In this document: positions 17,580-25,253 of the stretch, in pieces | Position numbering within the stretch: the stretch's first letter is position 1 | Layout: each line of letters opens with the position of its first letter | NCBI GenBank assembly: GCA_015061545.1 | Contig: SUWJ01000002.1 | Coordinates: forward strand, 1 to 64,000 | Direction of reading: 5' to 3' | Length of the DNA: 64,000 nucleotides | Source of the DNA: Lentisphaerota bacterium | Lineage (GTDB): Bacteria > Verrucomicrobiota > Lentisphaeria > Victivallales > Victivallaceae | Made by a program: the position numbers and the translations under genes | The notes under the pieces: model-generated | What the model was told of the DNA's origin: nothing | Database searches by the model: none | Seen by the model: only the letters and a program-made list of their open reading frames with translations

Positions 17580-18665
17580 TTACTCTTGAGCTGACTGTTT
17601 TGCCGCAGAGGCAGGATCAGGAGCGGACGGCAGGGTAACAGTTTGAAGGTTTTTCTGTGCGGCTTGCTGTGCCGATTGGATCTCGGCGGTACGGGCAGCT
17701 TGTGCAGCCTGTTCGGCGCTGATCTGCTGCAATTTGCCTGAAAGTTCATTCAGACTGCTGCCTGCCTTCTTCAGCTCCTGCCGCAGGGCTTGCAGCTGGG
17801 CTTGCGCCGCTTGGGCATCGCCTTCCATCTTCTTGATCAGCAACGCTTTTTCCGCAGCGTTTTTTTCGGTCAGACTCTTTTCCTGTCGCTGCATTTCCGC
17901 TTGCAATTTTGCCCGATCGGCTGCCAGCTGTTCGGTCAAGCGGGCAACTTCGGCAGCGCGGGCCTGCTGGAGGCGGGTCAACTCGGCTTTAAGTTCGGTC
18001 AAACGCTGCTGCGCCGCGGTGCGTTCCTGCTGTCTGGCAGCTTCTATACTCTTTAATTCAGCCGCAAAATTTGCATTGAGTTTTTCCATATTGCCCATCA
18101 TTTGCTGATACTCGAACCGCCGTTCGCCGTGACTTATCTGCAAACCTTTGAACAAAATCACCGATACCGCCGCCAGAATAACGATTATCACTCCCAGCAA
18201 GGCAAAAACCACCCAGCTGCGGCGGGCGGAACGGCGCTGCTGGTTGCGCAGATCGGCAATGAACGCAGTCAGTTCCATAGCGCTGCGTTCGATCTCTTTA
18301 ACTGCGGGCAGCTGCGGAGCTTCATTGCTGTCAGCTGAACCGGCAGCGGCAGCAGGCGTGCTTACGTCCGCCGCAGCCGGTTCAGTTTCCGAGGCAGCGG
18401 CAGGCTGTTCCGCAACTGCAACTTCGGGCTTGATACCGTGTTTGCCAGCCAGCACCGCCTCGATTTCGATACTGGATTTGCCGGCATCGCGCAAGGCAGC
18501 GATTTCCTGCAAAACCGCAAGACTGTTTTCCGAATATACTTTGCGCTTGCCCACGGCAATACTGTCGATATAATCTTCGTAGCGGGTCAGCCAGTCGTTG
18601 ATCGTTGTCCGCGGTACGCCCACGGCTGCCGCCAGCGCAGCGGCGCTGTAAGTAGTTTGACTCAT
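17580..18665 (-). CDS. membrane-anchored HTH protein with periplasmic coiled coil
   Basis: The protein has 361 residues. Residues 1-75 form a MerR-like helix-turn-helix (AALAAAVGVPRTTINDWL, VGKRKVYSENSLAVLQEI). An Ala/Pro/Glu-rich linker covers about 80-125 and a basic patch (RRSARRS) lies at 144-150. One transmembrane helix spans 151-172, and residues 180-340 are a long Gln/Ala/Glu coiled coil. The positive-inside rule places the DNA-binding domain in the cytoplasm and the coiled coil outside. The layout recalls chromosome-anchoring proteins such as RacA, but with a true membrane helix. I do not recognise a named family. It lies 7 bases after ribF and 3 before ruvC. Confidence 0.8.
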   Translation of the reverse strand: MSQTTYSAAALAAAVGVPRTTINDWLTRYEDYIDSIAVGKRKVYSENSLAVLQEIAALRDAGKSSIEIEAVLAGKHGIKPEVAVAEQPAAASETEPAAADVSTPAAAAGSADSNEAPQLPAVKEIERSAMELTAFIADLRNQQRRSARRSWVVFALLGVIIVILAAVSVILFKGLQISHGERRFEYQQMMGNMEKLNANFAAELKSIEAARQQERTAAQQRLTELKAELTRLQQARAAEVARLTEQLAADRAKLQAEMQRQEKSLTEKNAAEKALLIKKMEGDAQAAQAQLQALRQELKKAGSSLNELSGKLQQISAEQAAQAARTAEIQSAQQAAQKNLQTVTLPSAPDPASAAKQSAQE

Positions 18666-18672
18666 AAAAAAA

Positions 18673-19644
18673 TCACCTCATATTTTCTGCCGCCCAGCGG
18701 CGGATATTTTCCACATCGCAAGCGATCTGCTTTTTTAAATTTTCTTCGCAGTCAAAGCGTTGTTCCGCGCGCAGATATCTGCCCAAAGTCAGCTTCACCC
18801 GCTGATCGTAAAGATTGCCGTTAAAATCCAACAGGTGCGCTTCTATGCGCCGCACTTTATCGGCGCTGCGGTCATAAGTCGGCGCCACGCCAATATTTAC
18901 CGCAGCGGCAAAACTGCCTTTATTGCATTCGATCCACCCGGCATAAACTCCGTTGGGCGGCAGCACCCCCGCCTGACAGACAATATTTGCCGTGGGGCAA
19001 TCCAACTTGCTGCCGGCAATGCCGTAACCGCTGCTGACCTGCCCGGCAAGGGTGTAACTTCTGCCCAGCAGTTCCGCAGCTTCATCGAGCTTGCCTTCCG
19101 CAATCAGCCTGCGGATCGTACTGGCGGAAACCACTTCGGTACCGATTTGCAGTTCGGGTACCGCCCGCAGCTGCAAACCGTGTCCGGCAGCATACCTGCC
19201 CAGCAGTTCAACATTGCCCGTTCCGCGGGCGCCGAACCGCCAGCAGGATCCCACCACGATCCCCGCCAGCTGCGGAATCTGCCTGAACAAGCCATCCAGA
19301 AAAACCTCCGGCTCAGTAGCGGCAAATTCGCGCGTGAACTCCGCCACCGCCGTCATTGCCATACCGCTTTCGACCAGCAGCCTGAGCCGATCCTGCAGCT
19401 CCATCAAAAGCTGAGTCGGAGTTTCAGGAAACAGCACCGACCGCGGATGCGGATCAAAGGTAAGTGCCGCCGGAACTGCATTGAGTTCCTGTGCCAGACG
19501 CACCGCCTCATCCAGCAGTTTGCGATGTCCCAGATGCACGCCGTCAAAGACTCCGATCGCCAGTACCATCGGTTTATCGGCGCAAACATCATGCCTTTCC
19601 AAACCCATATCGGCACCGCAGAGAAAAAAATCGCTGCACTTCAA
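18673..19644 (-). CDS. ribF: bifunctional riboflavin kinase/FMN adenylyltransferase
   Basis: The 323-residue protein converts riboflavin to FMN and then FAD. The N-terminal nucleotidyltransferase has IGVFDGVHLGHRKLL (HxGH motif), FDPHPRSVLFP and VSASTIRRLI. The C-terminal riboflavin kinase has GRSYTLAGQVSSGYG, CPTANI and PPNGVYAGW. The start used is a TTG with GGGAG about 10 bases upstream; an ATG 36 bases later is possible. It is first in a unit with the HTH gene and ruvC, and its stop overlaps the next ribosome binding site. No FMN riboswitch was recognised in the 160-base divergent gap towards coaD. Confidence 0.95.
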   Translation of the reverse strand: MKCSDFFLCGADMGLERHDVCADKPMVLAIGVFDGVHLGHRKLLDEAVRLAQELNAVPAALTFDPHPRSVLFPETPTQLLMELQDRLRLLVESGMAMTAVAEFTREFAATEPEVFLDGLFRQIPQLAGIVVGSCWRFGARGTGNVELLGRYAAGHGLQLRAVPELQIGTEVVSASTIRRLIAEGKLDEAAELLGRSYTLAGQVSSGYGIAGSKLDCPTANIVCQAGVLPPNGVYAGWIECNKGSFAAAVNIGVAPTYDRSADKVRRIEAHLLDFNGNLYDQRVKLTLGRYLRAEQRFDCEENLKKQIACDVENIRRWAAENMR

Positions 19645-19805
19645 TTATAAATAACTCCCAAAATTTGCAATCACTCTTGAACTGAAATATATTATTGTTT
19701 GAGGATTTTTGCAAGTCGCAGGATATTTTTTCTCGTAAAAAAGCTGATTTGACTTAAAAACCCTGCAACTTGAATCGGGAAACGCCGATACTGAAAGGTA
19801 AAAAA

Positions 19806-20294
19806 ATGCGCAATGTACTTTATCCGGGGAGTTTTGACCCGCTGACCAACGGCCATCTGGACTTGATCGCCCGCGCCAGCAAACTCTTTGACCGCGTGAT
19901 CGTGGCTGTTGCCATCAACAGCGAAAAACACCCCATGTTCACGATCGAAGAACGTGTGGAAATGATCGAACGCTGCTGCACCGATTACCCCAATGTGCGG
20001 GCGGTGCCCGTCTGCGGTCTGCTGGTTGACGCGGTCGAAAAATATCAGGCAACGGCTATCCTGCGGGGCTTGCGGGCTTTTTCGGACTTTGAATACGAAC
20101 TGCAGATGGCGTTGATGAACCGCAGTCTGCGCGATGACTGCGAAACCATTTTTATGATGCCCACTACCAATAACTCCTTTGTCAGCAGCCGCCTGGTCAA
20201 AGAGGTGGCGCAGCTGGGGGCGGATTACAGCAAGTATGTTCCCGCACCTGTAGCAAGACGGATTGCGGCTAAACTCAAGGAGAAACAAGCATGA
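19806..20294 (+). CDS. coaD: phosphopantetheine adenylyltransferase
   Basis: The protein has 162 residues, the normal CoaD length. This uses the ATG at 19806, which has AAAGG 7 bases upstream; an upstream TTG at 19770 would add 12 atypical residues. YPGSFDPLTNGHLDLIARA is the nucleotidyltransferase signature, followed by AILRGLRAFSDFEYELQMA and FVSSRLVKEVAQLG. It catalyses the penultimate step of coenzyme A synthesis. The stop overlaps the next start by 4 bases (ATGA). Confidence 0.96.
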   Translation: MRNVLYPGSFDPLTNGHLDLIARASKLFDRVIVAVAINSEKHPMFTIEERVEMIERCCTDYPNVRAVPVCGLLVDAVEKYQATAILRGLRAFSDFEYELQMALMNRSLRDDCETIFMMPTTNNSFVSSRLVKEVAQLGADYSKYVPAPVARRIAAKLKEKQA

Positions 20295-20785
20295 TAACAT
20301 TTTCGGTCGGGCTGCTGGAAAAGCAGGATATTGATCTGGAAGGCAGCGAACCGCCGCAGCTTCTGGAGCTGGAAGACGATCTGATCTTCAACGCCGATGA
20401 ACCTGTAAACTATCAACTTAAAGTCAGCAAGGTTTCCAACGGCGCGCTGGTGACGGGCAATGTATCGACCACGCTCAACGGAGCCTGCGGCCGCTGTCTG
20501 GAGCCGACTCAAATCGAACTTGCCGCCAGAGATATCGAACTTTTTGTGGAAATAGAAAACGAAGAGATCATCGATATTACCGAAGATATCCGCGCCGAAC
20601 TGCTGCTGAATCTGCCCGCCAATTTGCTGTGCAGCGAAGATTGCGCAGGCTTGTGCAGCATCTGCGGCGGCAATCTCAACCATACTCAATGCGGCTGTGA
20701 ACCCGAAGAGTTTGAAGATACCCCCGCCGACAGCAGCGAACCTTCCGTCTGGGATGCCCTGGACGGTCTTAAACTTGACAAATAA
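20291..20785 (+). CDS. YceD/DUF177-family protein
   Basis: This 164-residue protein has the family's cysteine pattern: GACGRCLEP in the middle, then CSEDCAGLC and CGGNL with a C-terminal CGC. The family is linked to 23S rRNA accumulation and commonly precedes the L32 gene rpmF. Here it is coupled to coaD by a 4-base overlap and is followed after 16 bases by rpe. No rpmF frame is present in between. The acidic tail (EFEDTPADSSEPS) is variable in the family. Confidence 0.85.
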   Translation: MITFSVGLLEKQDIDLEGSEPPQLLELEDDLIFNADEPVNYQLKVSKVSNGALVTGNVSTTLNGACGRCLEPTQIELAARDIELFVEIENEEIIDITEDIRAELLLNLPANLLCSEDCAGLCSICGGNLNHTQCGCEPEEFEDTPADSSEPSVWDALDGLKLDK

Positions 20786-20801
20786 ACTCAGGAGATTTTT
20801 T

Positions 20802-21503
20802 ATGAAATACGACATCAGACAGTTGCCTTACGATCAAGTCACCGTTGCCCCTTCGATCCTTGCCGCCGATTTCGGCACGCTGGATGCCGATGTGGCAAAA
20901 GTTGCCGCCGCCGGAGCAGATTTGCTGCATCTGGACGTGATGGATGGACACTTTGTACCCAATCTGACGATGGGGCCGCCGCTGGTAAGTTCGCTGCGCA
21001 AAGCCTCCACCTTCTGCTTTGACGCGCATTTGATGGTGTCGCACCCGCTTTTCTACACTCCCGTTTTTGCCAAAGCAGGTGCCGACCATATCACCTTCCA
21101 CGTTGAGAGCGACGATGATCCTGCTGAAGTCATTGCCGCCATCAAAGCTGCCGGCTGCACCGTGGGCATGACGGTCAAGCCCAAGACCCCCGCCTCGGCG
21201 CTGGCACCTTACATTGACGACCTTGATCTGATTCTGGTAATGAGCGTGGAACCCGGCTTCGGCGGACAGAGTTTTATGCACGATATGATGGATAAAGTTG
21301 CCGAGTTCCGCCGGATGATCCGCGATTCAAAACGCAATATCCATTTGCAGATCGACGGCGGCATTGACCGCAATACCGTCTACGAAGCTGTGCGCGCAGG
21401 CGCCAATATGATGGTGGCAGGCACCTCCGTATTCCGCGCTCCCGACGGTATGGCGGCGGCAGTTCAGGCGCTGCACGATGCAAGTAAAGAATTGGTCATA
21501 TAA
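20802..21503 (+). CDS. rpe: ribulose-phosphate 3-epimerase
   Basis: The 233-residue TIM barrel interconverts ribulose 5-phosphate and xylulose 5-phosphate. APSILAADFGTL, LLHLDVMDGHFVPNLTMGP, FDAHLMV and MSVEPGFGGQSFM are diagnostic, and DGGIDRNT holds the second catalytic Asp. The start at 20802 has AGGAGA upstream; the longer frame from 20697 runs inside the previous gene. The stop overlaps the next start (TAATG). Confidence 0.97.
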   Translation: MKYDIRQLPYDQVTVAPSILAADFGTLDADVAKVAAAGADLLHLDVMDGHFVPNLTMGPPLVSSLRKASTFCFDAHLMVSHPLFYTPVFAKAGADHITFHVESDDDPAEVIAAIKAAGCTVGMTVKPKTPASALAPYIDDLDLILVMSVEPGFGGQSFMHDMMDKVAEFRRMIRDSKRNIHLQIDGGIDRNTVYEAVRAGANMMVAGTSVFRAPDGMAAAVQALHDASKELVI

Positions 21504-22255
21504 TGGATCAAGCCTGCGTAAAGACCGCCCTGGTCACCGGCAGCTCCAGCGGCTTGGGCAAAGCGATAGCCCGAGAGCTTGAAAAACGCTCCTTCCGCGT
21601 GATCGGCCTGGGCAGAAACAAGCCCGACGGAGTCAGGGATGAAGATTTTATCCTCTGCGACCTGAATAACCCTGCGGAGCTGGAAAAAGTTCCGCAGGAG
21701 CTTGCCCGCCGCACCGCGCAGCTGGATGTGCTGGTCAACAATGCCGGATTCGGCGGATATGCCCTCTGGGAAGAGTTGCCTCAATCCGATTTGCGCAGAA
21801 TGTTTGAAGTGGACTTTTTTGCCCCTGTGCGTCTGGCGCAGCTGCTGCTGCCGATGCTGACTCAAACTCAGGGAGCAATCGTAAATATTTCCAGCGTGGC
21901 GGCGCTGGCACCGGTGCCCTGCATGGGGGCATACAGCGCGGTCAAAGCAGCCTTGCTGAGTTTTTCGCAAACGCTCCGCTCAGAAGCTGCGCTGCATAAA
22001 GTTCGGGTGCTGACCGTTTGCCCGGGGCGGATCTCCACAGGCTTTTCCAGCCGCGCCATAACGCTGCGGCAATGCCCCGACACTCCCGGCAACAAGGTGG
22101 ATCCCGCCCGTTTTGCCCGTAAGGTCTGCAATAATATTGAGCGCAATCGGCGCCTATTGGTTTTTCCTGCATGGTACCAACTGTTTATAGCCTTTACCCG
22201 CCGCTGTCCCGAACTGTATATGCGTATGGCGCTGAAAGTCTGGAAGCTGCGCTGA
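21503..22255 (+). CDS. short-chain dehydrogenase/reductase
   Basis: This 250-residue classical SDR has the nucleotide-binding TGSSSGLGKAIA, VNNAGFGG, and the catalytic triad region NISSVAALAPVPCMGAYSAVKAA (broken here: Ser, then YSAVK). A C-terminal extension (FPAWYQLFIAFTRRCPELYMRM) is hydrophobic and basic, as in SDRs that associate with membranes. NADP preference and substrate cannot be told. It starts on the last base of the rpe stop and is followed after 7 bases by uvrC, so the run coaD to uvrC behaves as one operon. Confidence 0.88.
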   Translation: MDQACVKTALVTGSSSGLGKAIARELEKRSFRVIGLGRNKPDGVRDEDFILCDLNNPAELEKVPQELARRTAQLDVLVNNAGFGGYALWEELPQSDLRRMFEVDFFAPVRLAQLLLPMLTQTQGAIVNISSVAALAPVPCMGAYSAVKAALLSFSQTLRSEAALHKVRVLTVCPGRISTGFSSRAITLRQCPDTPGNKVDPARFARKVCNNIERNRRLLVFPAWYQLFIAFTRRCPELYMRMALKVWKLR

Positions 22256-22262
22256 AAAAAGC

Positions 22263-23735
22263 ATGATCGAACTCAAGGAAAATTTTTTACCGTCCAAAGT
22301 TCCGCCCCACCCCGGAGTTTATGTCTACCGCGACAAGTTCGGCAGCGTCATCTATGTCGGTAAGGCAAAAAATCTGCGGCGGCGGATGAGTTCATATTTT
22401 CAGCCGGGGCGCCTTGACCGCGCCGATGTAAAGTTGCGTCAGCTGATCAACTCCATTCACACCTGGGAGTTTTTTCAGGTCAAAAGCGAAGATGAAGCAT
22501 TGATCCTTGAATCGCGCCTGATCAAAAGCTACGCGCCGTATTACAACATACTCATGCGCGATGACAAGCGCTATTTGCTGCTGAAGATAAAGCTGGATGA
22601 TCCCTTCCCCACGCTGACACTTGCCCGGATCAAAAAAGATGACAACGCCACCTATTTCGGGCCGTTTCCTCACGGAACCGCGCTGAAAAAGACGTTGGAT
22701 TTTCTGTTGGCTTATTTCGGGTTGCGCGCCTGCCGCAGCAATTACCCCGATGCAGAAACCCGCAAACGCTGCCTGAAGCGCGTGGTCAAAGATTGCAGCG
22801 CCCCCTGCGTAGGCGCAATTTCGCAAACTGACTACCGCCAAAAAGTCGATGCCATGCTGGAAGTACTTAACGGCAAGCTGGAAAATGTCACCGCCGAAGT
22901 CAAAAGCAGAATGTTGGCTTCGGCACAGCAGCTCGACTACGAACGGGCAGGATTCTGGCGGGATGTACTGAACAATCTGGAAACGGTTTTCGGGCGCCGC
23001 AACCGCTCTTTTGAACACGCTGCAATTCCCAGCCGCAGCGGTCCTGAAGCGATGCAGGCATTGCAGGAAGCATTGCATCTGCCCAATAAACTTGTCACTA
23101 TGAAGTGCTTTGATATTTCCAATCTGCTGGGGCAGCTGGCGGTGGCAAGTATGACGGTTTTTGTCGATGGCAAGCCGGCGCGGGATATGTATCGCAAATT
23201 CCGCATCAAAACAGTGGAAGGCGCCAACGACTTTGCCATGATGTCCGAAGCGGTGGGACGCCATTTCAAACGGCTGCTGGAAGAAAAAAAGCCTTTGCCG
23301 GATCTGCTGGTGGTCGATGGCGGTATCGGGCAGCTCAATGCAGCGCTGCGCACTTTAACGGAGCTGAATTGTCCGCCGCTGCCGGTGATCGGTCTGGCGG
23401 AGCGGGACGAGGAGATCTATATCCCCGGCCGCCGCGAACCTTTGAAACTTGACCGCCATCACCCCGGCTTGCGGGTGCTGCAGGCGGTGCGCGACGAAGC
23501 CCACCGTTTTGCCATAACCTATCACCGCAGCCTGCGGCAGAAACGGCTGACCGAATCGCTGCTGGATGATCTGCCGGGAATCGGCGAAAAGCGTAAAATG
23601 GCGCTGCTGAAGGCCTTCGGCTCGGTAAGAGAGCTGCGGAAAGCCCCGGCGCAAACGATCGTCGGGCGGGTTCCGGGAATCGGCGAAGCGCTGGCGGAAG
23701 AAATTGTTGCCGCTTTAGGCAAACAAAAACAATAA
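22263..23735 (+). CDS. uvrC: UvrABC excinuclease subunit C, short form
   Basis: The protein has 490 residues, about 100 fewer than usual. The GIY-YIG nuclease (PGVYVYRDKFGSVIYVGKAK) is N-terminal. A cysteine set (ACR..RCL..DCSAPCVG) fits the UvrC iron-sulphur site, and the UVR motif is around LASAQQLDYERAGFWRD. The RNase H-like 5' nuclease follows (CFDISNLLGQLAVASM, LVVDGGIGQL, RDEAHRFA), then tandem HhH motifs (DDLPGIGEKRKMALL, RVPGIGEALAEEI). The stretch between UVR and the RNase H domain, usually more than 100 residues, is only about 45 here. It is last in the coaD-uvrC run. Confidence 0.93.
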   Translation: MIELKENFLPSKVPPHPGVYVYRDKFGSVIYVGKAKNLRRRMSSYFQPGRLDRADVKLRQLINSIHTWEFFQVKSEDEALILESRLIKSYAPYYNILMRDDKRYLLLKIKLDDPFPTLTLARIKKDDNATYFGPFPHGTALKKTLDFLLAYFGLRACRSNYPDAETRKRCLKRVVKDCSAPCVGAISQTDYRQKVDAMLEVLNGKLENVTAEVKSRMLASAQQLDYERAGFWRDVLNNLETVFGRRNRSFEHAAIPSRSGPEAMQALQEALHLPNKLVTMKCFDISNLLGQLAVASMTVFVDGKPARDMYRKFRIKTVEGANDFAMMSEAVGRHFKRLLEEKKPLPDLLVVDGGIGQLNAALRTLTELNCPPLPVIGLAERDEEIYIPGRREPLKLDRHHPGLRVLQAVRDEAHRFAITYHRSLRQKRLTESLLDDLPGIGEKRKMALLKAFGSVRELRKAPAQTIVGRVPGIGEALAEEIVAALGKQKQ

Positions 23736-23760
23736 AAAAATCTCGTAGGAAAGAATTTTT

Positions 23761-25161
23761 ATGAAAAAGTATCTTTTGCCTGCCTTGCCGCTGCTGTTCG
23801 CGGTATTGAGCGCAGCGACGGCGCTGAAACGGGAATTGTGGTTCGACGAAGCCCTGACGCTGCTGAATTTTATGCTGCCTTTAAGTTTCAGCGAAATATA
23901 TTTGACCTATCCCATCCCCAACAATCAGATCGTCTTTACGCTGCTGCTCAAAATCTGGGATTGCTTTTACTTTTTACCGCAGCTGGATATGGTGTTTTTC
24001 TGGCGGCTGCTGCCGTTGGCTGCGGCGCTGGGCATGGCGGCACTGCTCATTGCCCTGCGCCGTAAAACCGATGACGGCGAACTTTATCCAACGGTGCTGG
24101 TGCTCAGCTGCCTGAGTGTATCAGGTGTATTCATAAATTATGCCACCGCGCTGCGCGGATACTCCGTAAGCTGGCTTTTTGCTGCAGCTGCATTGTGGGG
24201 GCTTTACCGGATTTTCAACGGCAATTCCGCCCAAGGCTGGCTGATTTATGCCGCCTCCTGCCTGCTGGCGGTCGGCACGGTGCCGACCAATTTGTTGATG
24301 CTGGTCATGGCAGGAGTTTACGCAATGCCGTGGATGCAGGAAAAATTCTGGCGCGACCGCCGTTTTTATGCGGTTTTCGGCGTTATTCTGCTGGCGTTGA
24401 TTGTATTTTATGCGCCCATTGCCCGACAGTTTCTTGCCACCTTCAAGCTGGGCGAAGGCTTTTCCGGCCGCGGCGGGGCAATACTTATGGTGCTGGGAAT
24501 GTATTTGAGCGTATTCGGTTTGCCGCTGCTGCTGGCGCCGTGGGGAATATCGCTGAAAGAGCGTCGGAATATACTGCGCTGGTTGCTCTGGCTGATGCCG
24601 ATAGCCACCATATTGATCCTGCATCGGGCGCCTTTTCCCAGAGTTTTTGTGCCGGTGCTGCCGATCCTTGCCATGACCGTTATCGACGGGGTTCGCGCGG
24701 TGATAAACAGCAAGTGGCGCAATTTCCACCGGACAGTTTATTTTATTACTGTTATATGTTTTCAAATCCTGATGATCCCCACGGGCTTTGCCGTTGCGGA
24801 ATATGCGCAGTTGTCGCGCTACGAAGATGATTTCTTCCATCCGTGGTATATGCTGCCGCGCTATCAGGTCAGCGATACCGCCCGCCAGCTTACGCGTTTC
24901 CCCGCCGATCAGACGATCTTCGCCAGCTTCAACAGCGACCCCATGCCGATAATTTTTTACCTGCTGCAGCAGAATGATCCGCCATTGAAGAATTTTCACA
25001 GCGACCTGCCCTTCAACTCAGTAAAAAATTTACCCGGTAATTCCATTGTAATATTGCGCAAAGATGAAGACCCTGCCGCCTGCGGAAAACGCTTCAACGG
25101 AACGTTGGATCTGATCCATCAGACCCGCAGTCACAACATTTTCCGCTTCAGAAAGATGTAA
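23761..25161 (+). CDS. GT-C family glycosyltransferase (GT39/ArnT-like membrane protein)
   Basis: This 466-residue integral membrane protein has about ten hydrophobic helices. The first loop contains ALKRELWFDEALTLLNF. Its WFDE acidic motif in the first extracytoplasmic loop is the hallmark of PMT/ArnT-like GT-C enzymes that transfer sugars from polyprenyl phosphate. The C-terminal ~100 residues are soluble and probably periplasmic. AGGAAAG precedes the start. The sugar and acceptor are unknown; lipid A or cell-envelope glycans are plausible. Confidence 0.75.
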   Translation: MKKYLLPALPLLFAVLSAATALKRELWFDEALTLLNFMLPLSFSEIYLTYPIPNNQIVFTLLLKIWDCFYFLPQLDMVFFWRLLPLAAALGMAALLIALRRKTDDGELYPTVLVLSCLSVSGVFINYATALRGYSVSWLFAAAALWGLYRIFNGNSAQGWLIYAASCLLAVGTVPTNLLMLVMAGVYAMPWMQEKFWRDRRFYAVFGVILLALIVFYAPIARQFLATFKLGEGFSGRGGAILMVLGMYLSVFGLPLLLAPWGISLKERRNILRWLLWLMPIATILILHRAPFPRVFVPVLPILAMTVIDGVRAVINSKWRNFHRTVYFITVICFQILMIPTGFAVAEYAQLSRYEDDFFHPWYMLPRYQVSDTARQLTRFPADQTIFASFNSDPMPIIFYLLQQNDPPLKNFHSDLPFNSVKNLPGNSIVILRKDEDPAACGKRFNGTLDLIHQTRSHNIFRFRKM

Positions 25162-25196
25162 GTAGAGTTTCAAAAATCTTTGCCCAGCACGCAACG

Positions 25197-25232
25197 GCGC
25201 ACCGCTTCCCGGCCAGGCAGAAAGCGGTGCGC
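25197..25232. terminator. hairpin between convergent genes
   Basis: The 11-bp perfect stem GCGCACCGCTT/AAGCGGTGCGC has a 14-base loop between two convergent genes. It lacks a clear T tract on either strand, so termination is likely but not certain. Confidence 0.45.
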
Positions 25233-25253
25233 TGATCTATTTTGTACAATATT

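Noticed and set aside
19645-19805. An FMN riboswitch upstream of ribF
   Set aside because: The short gap shows none of the conserved RFN element segments.
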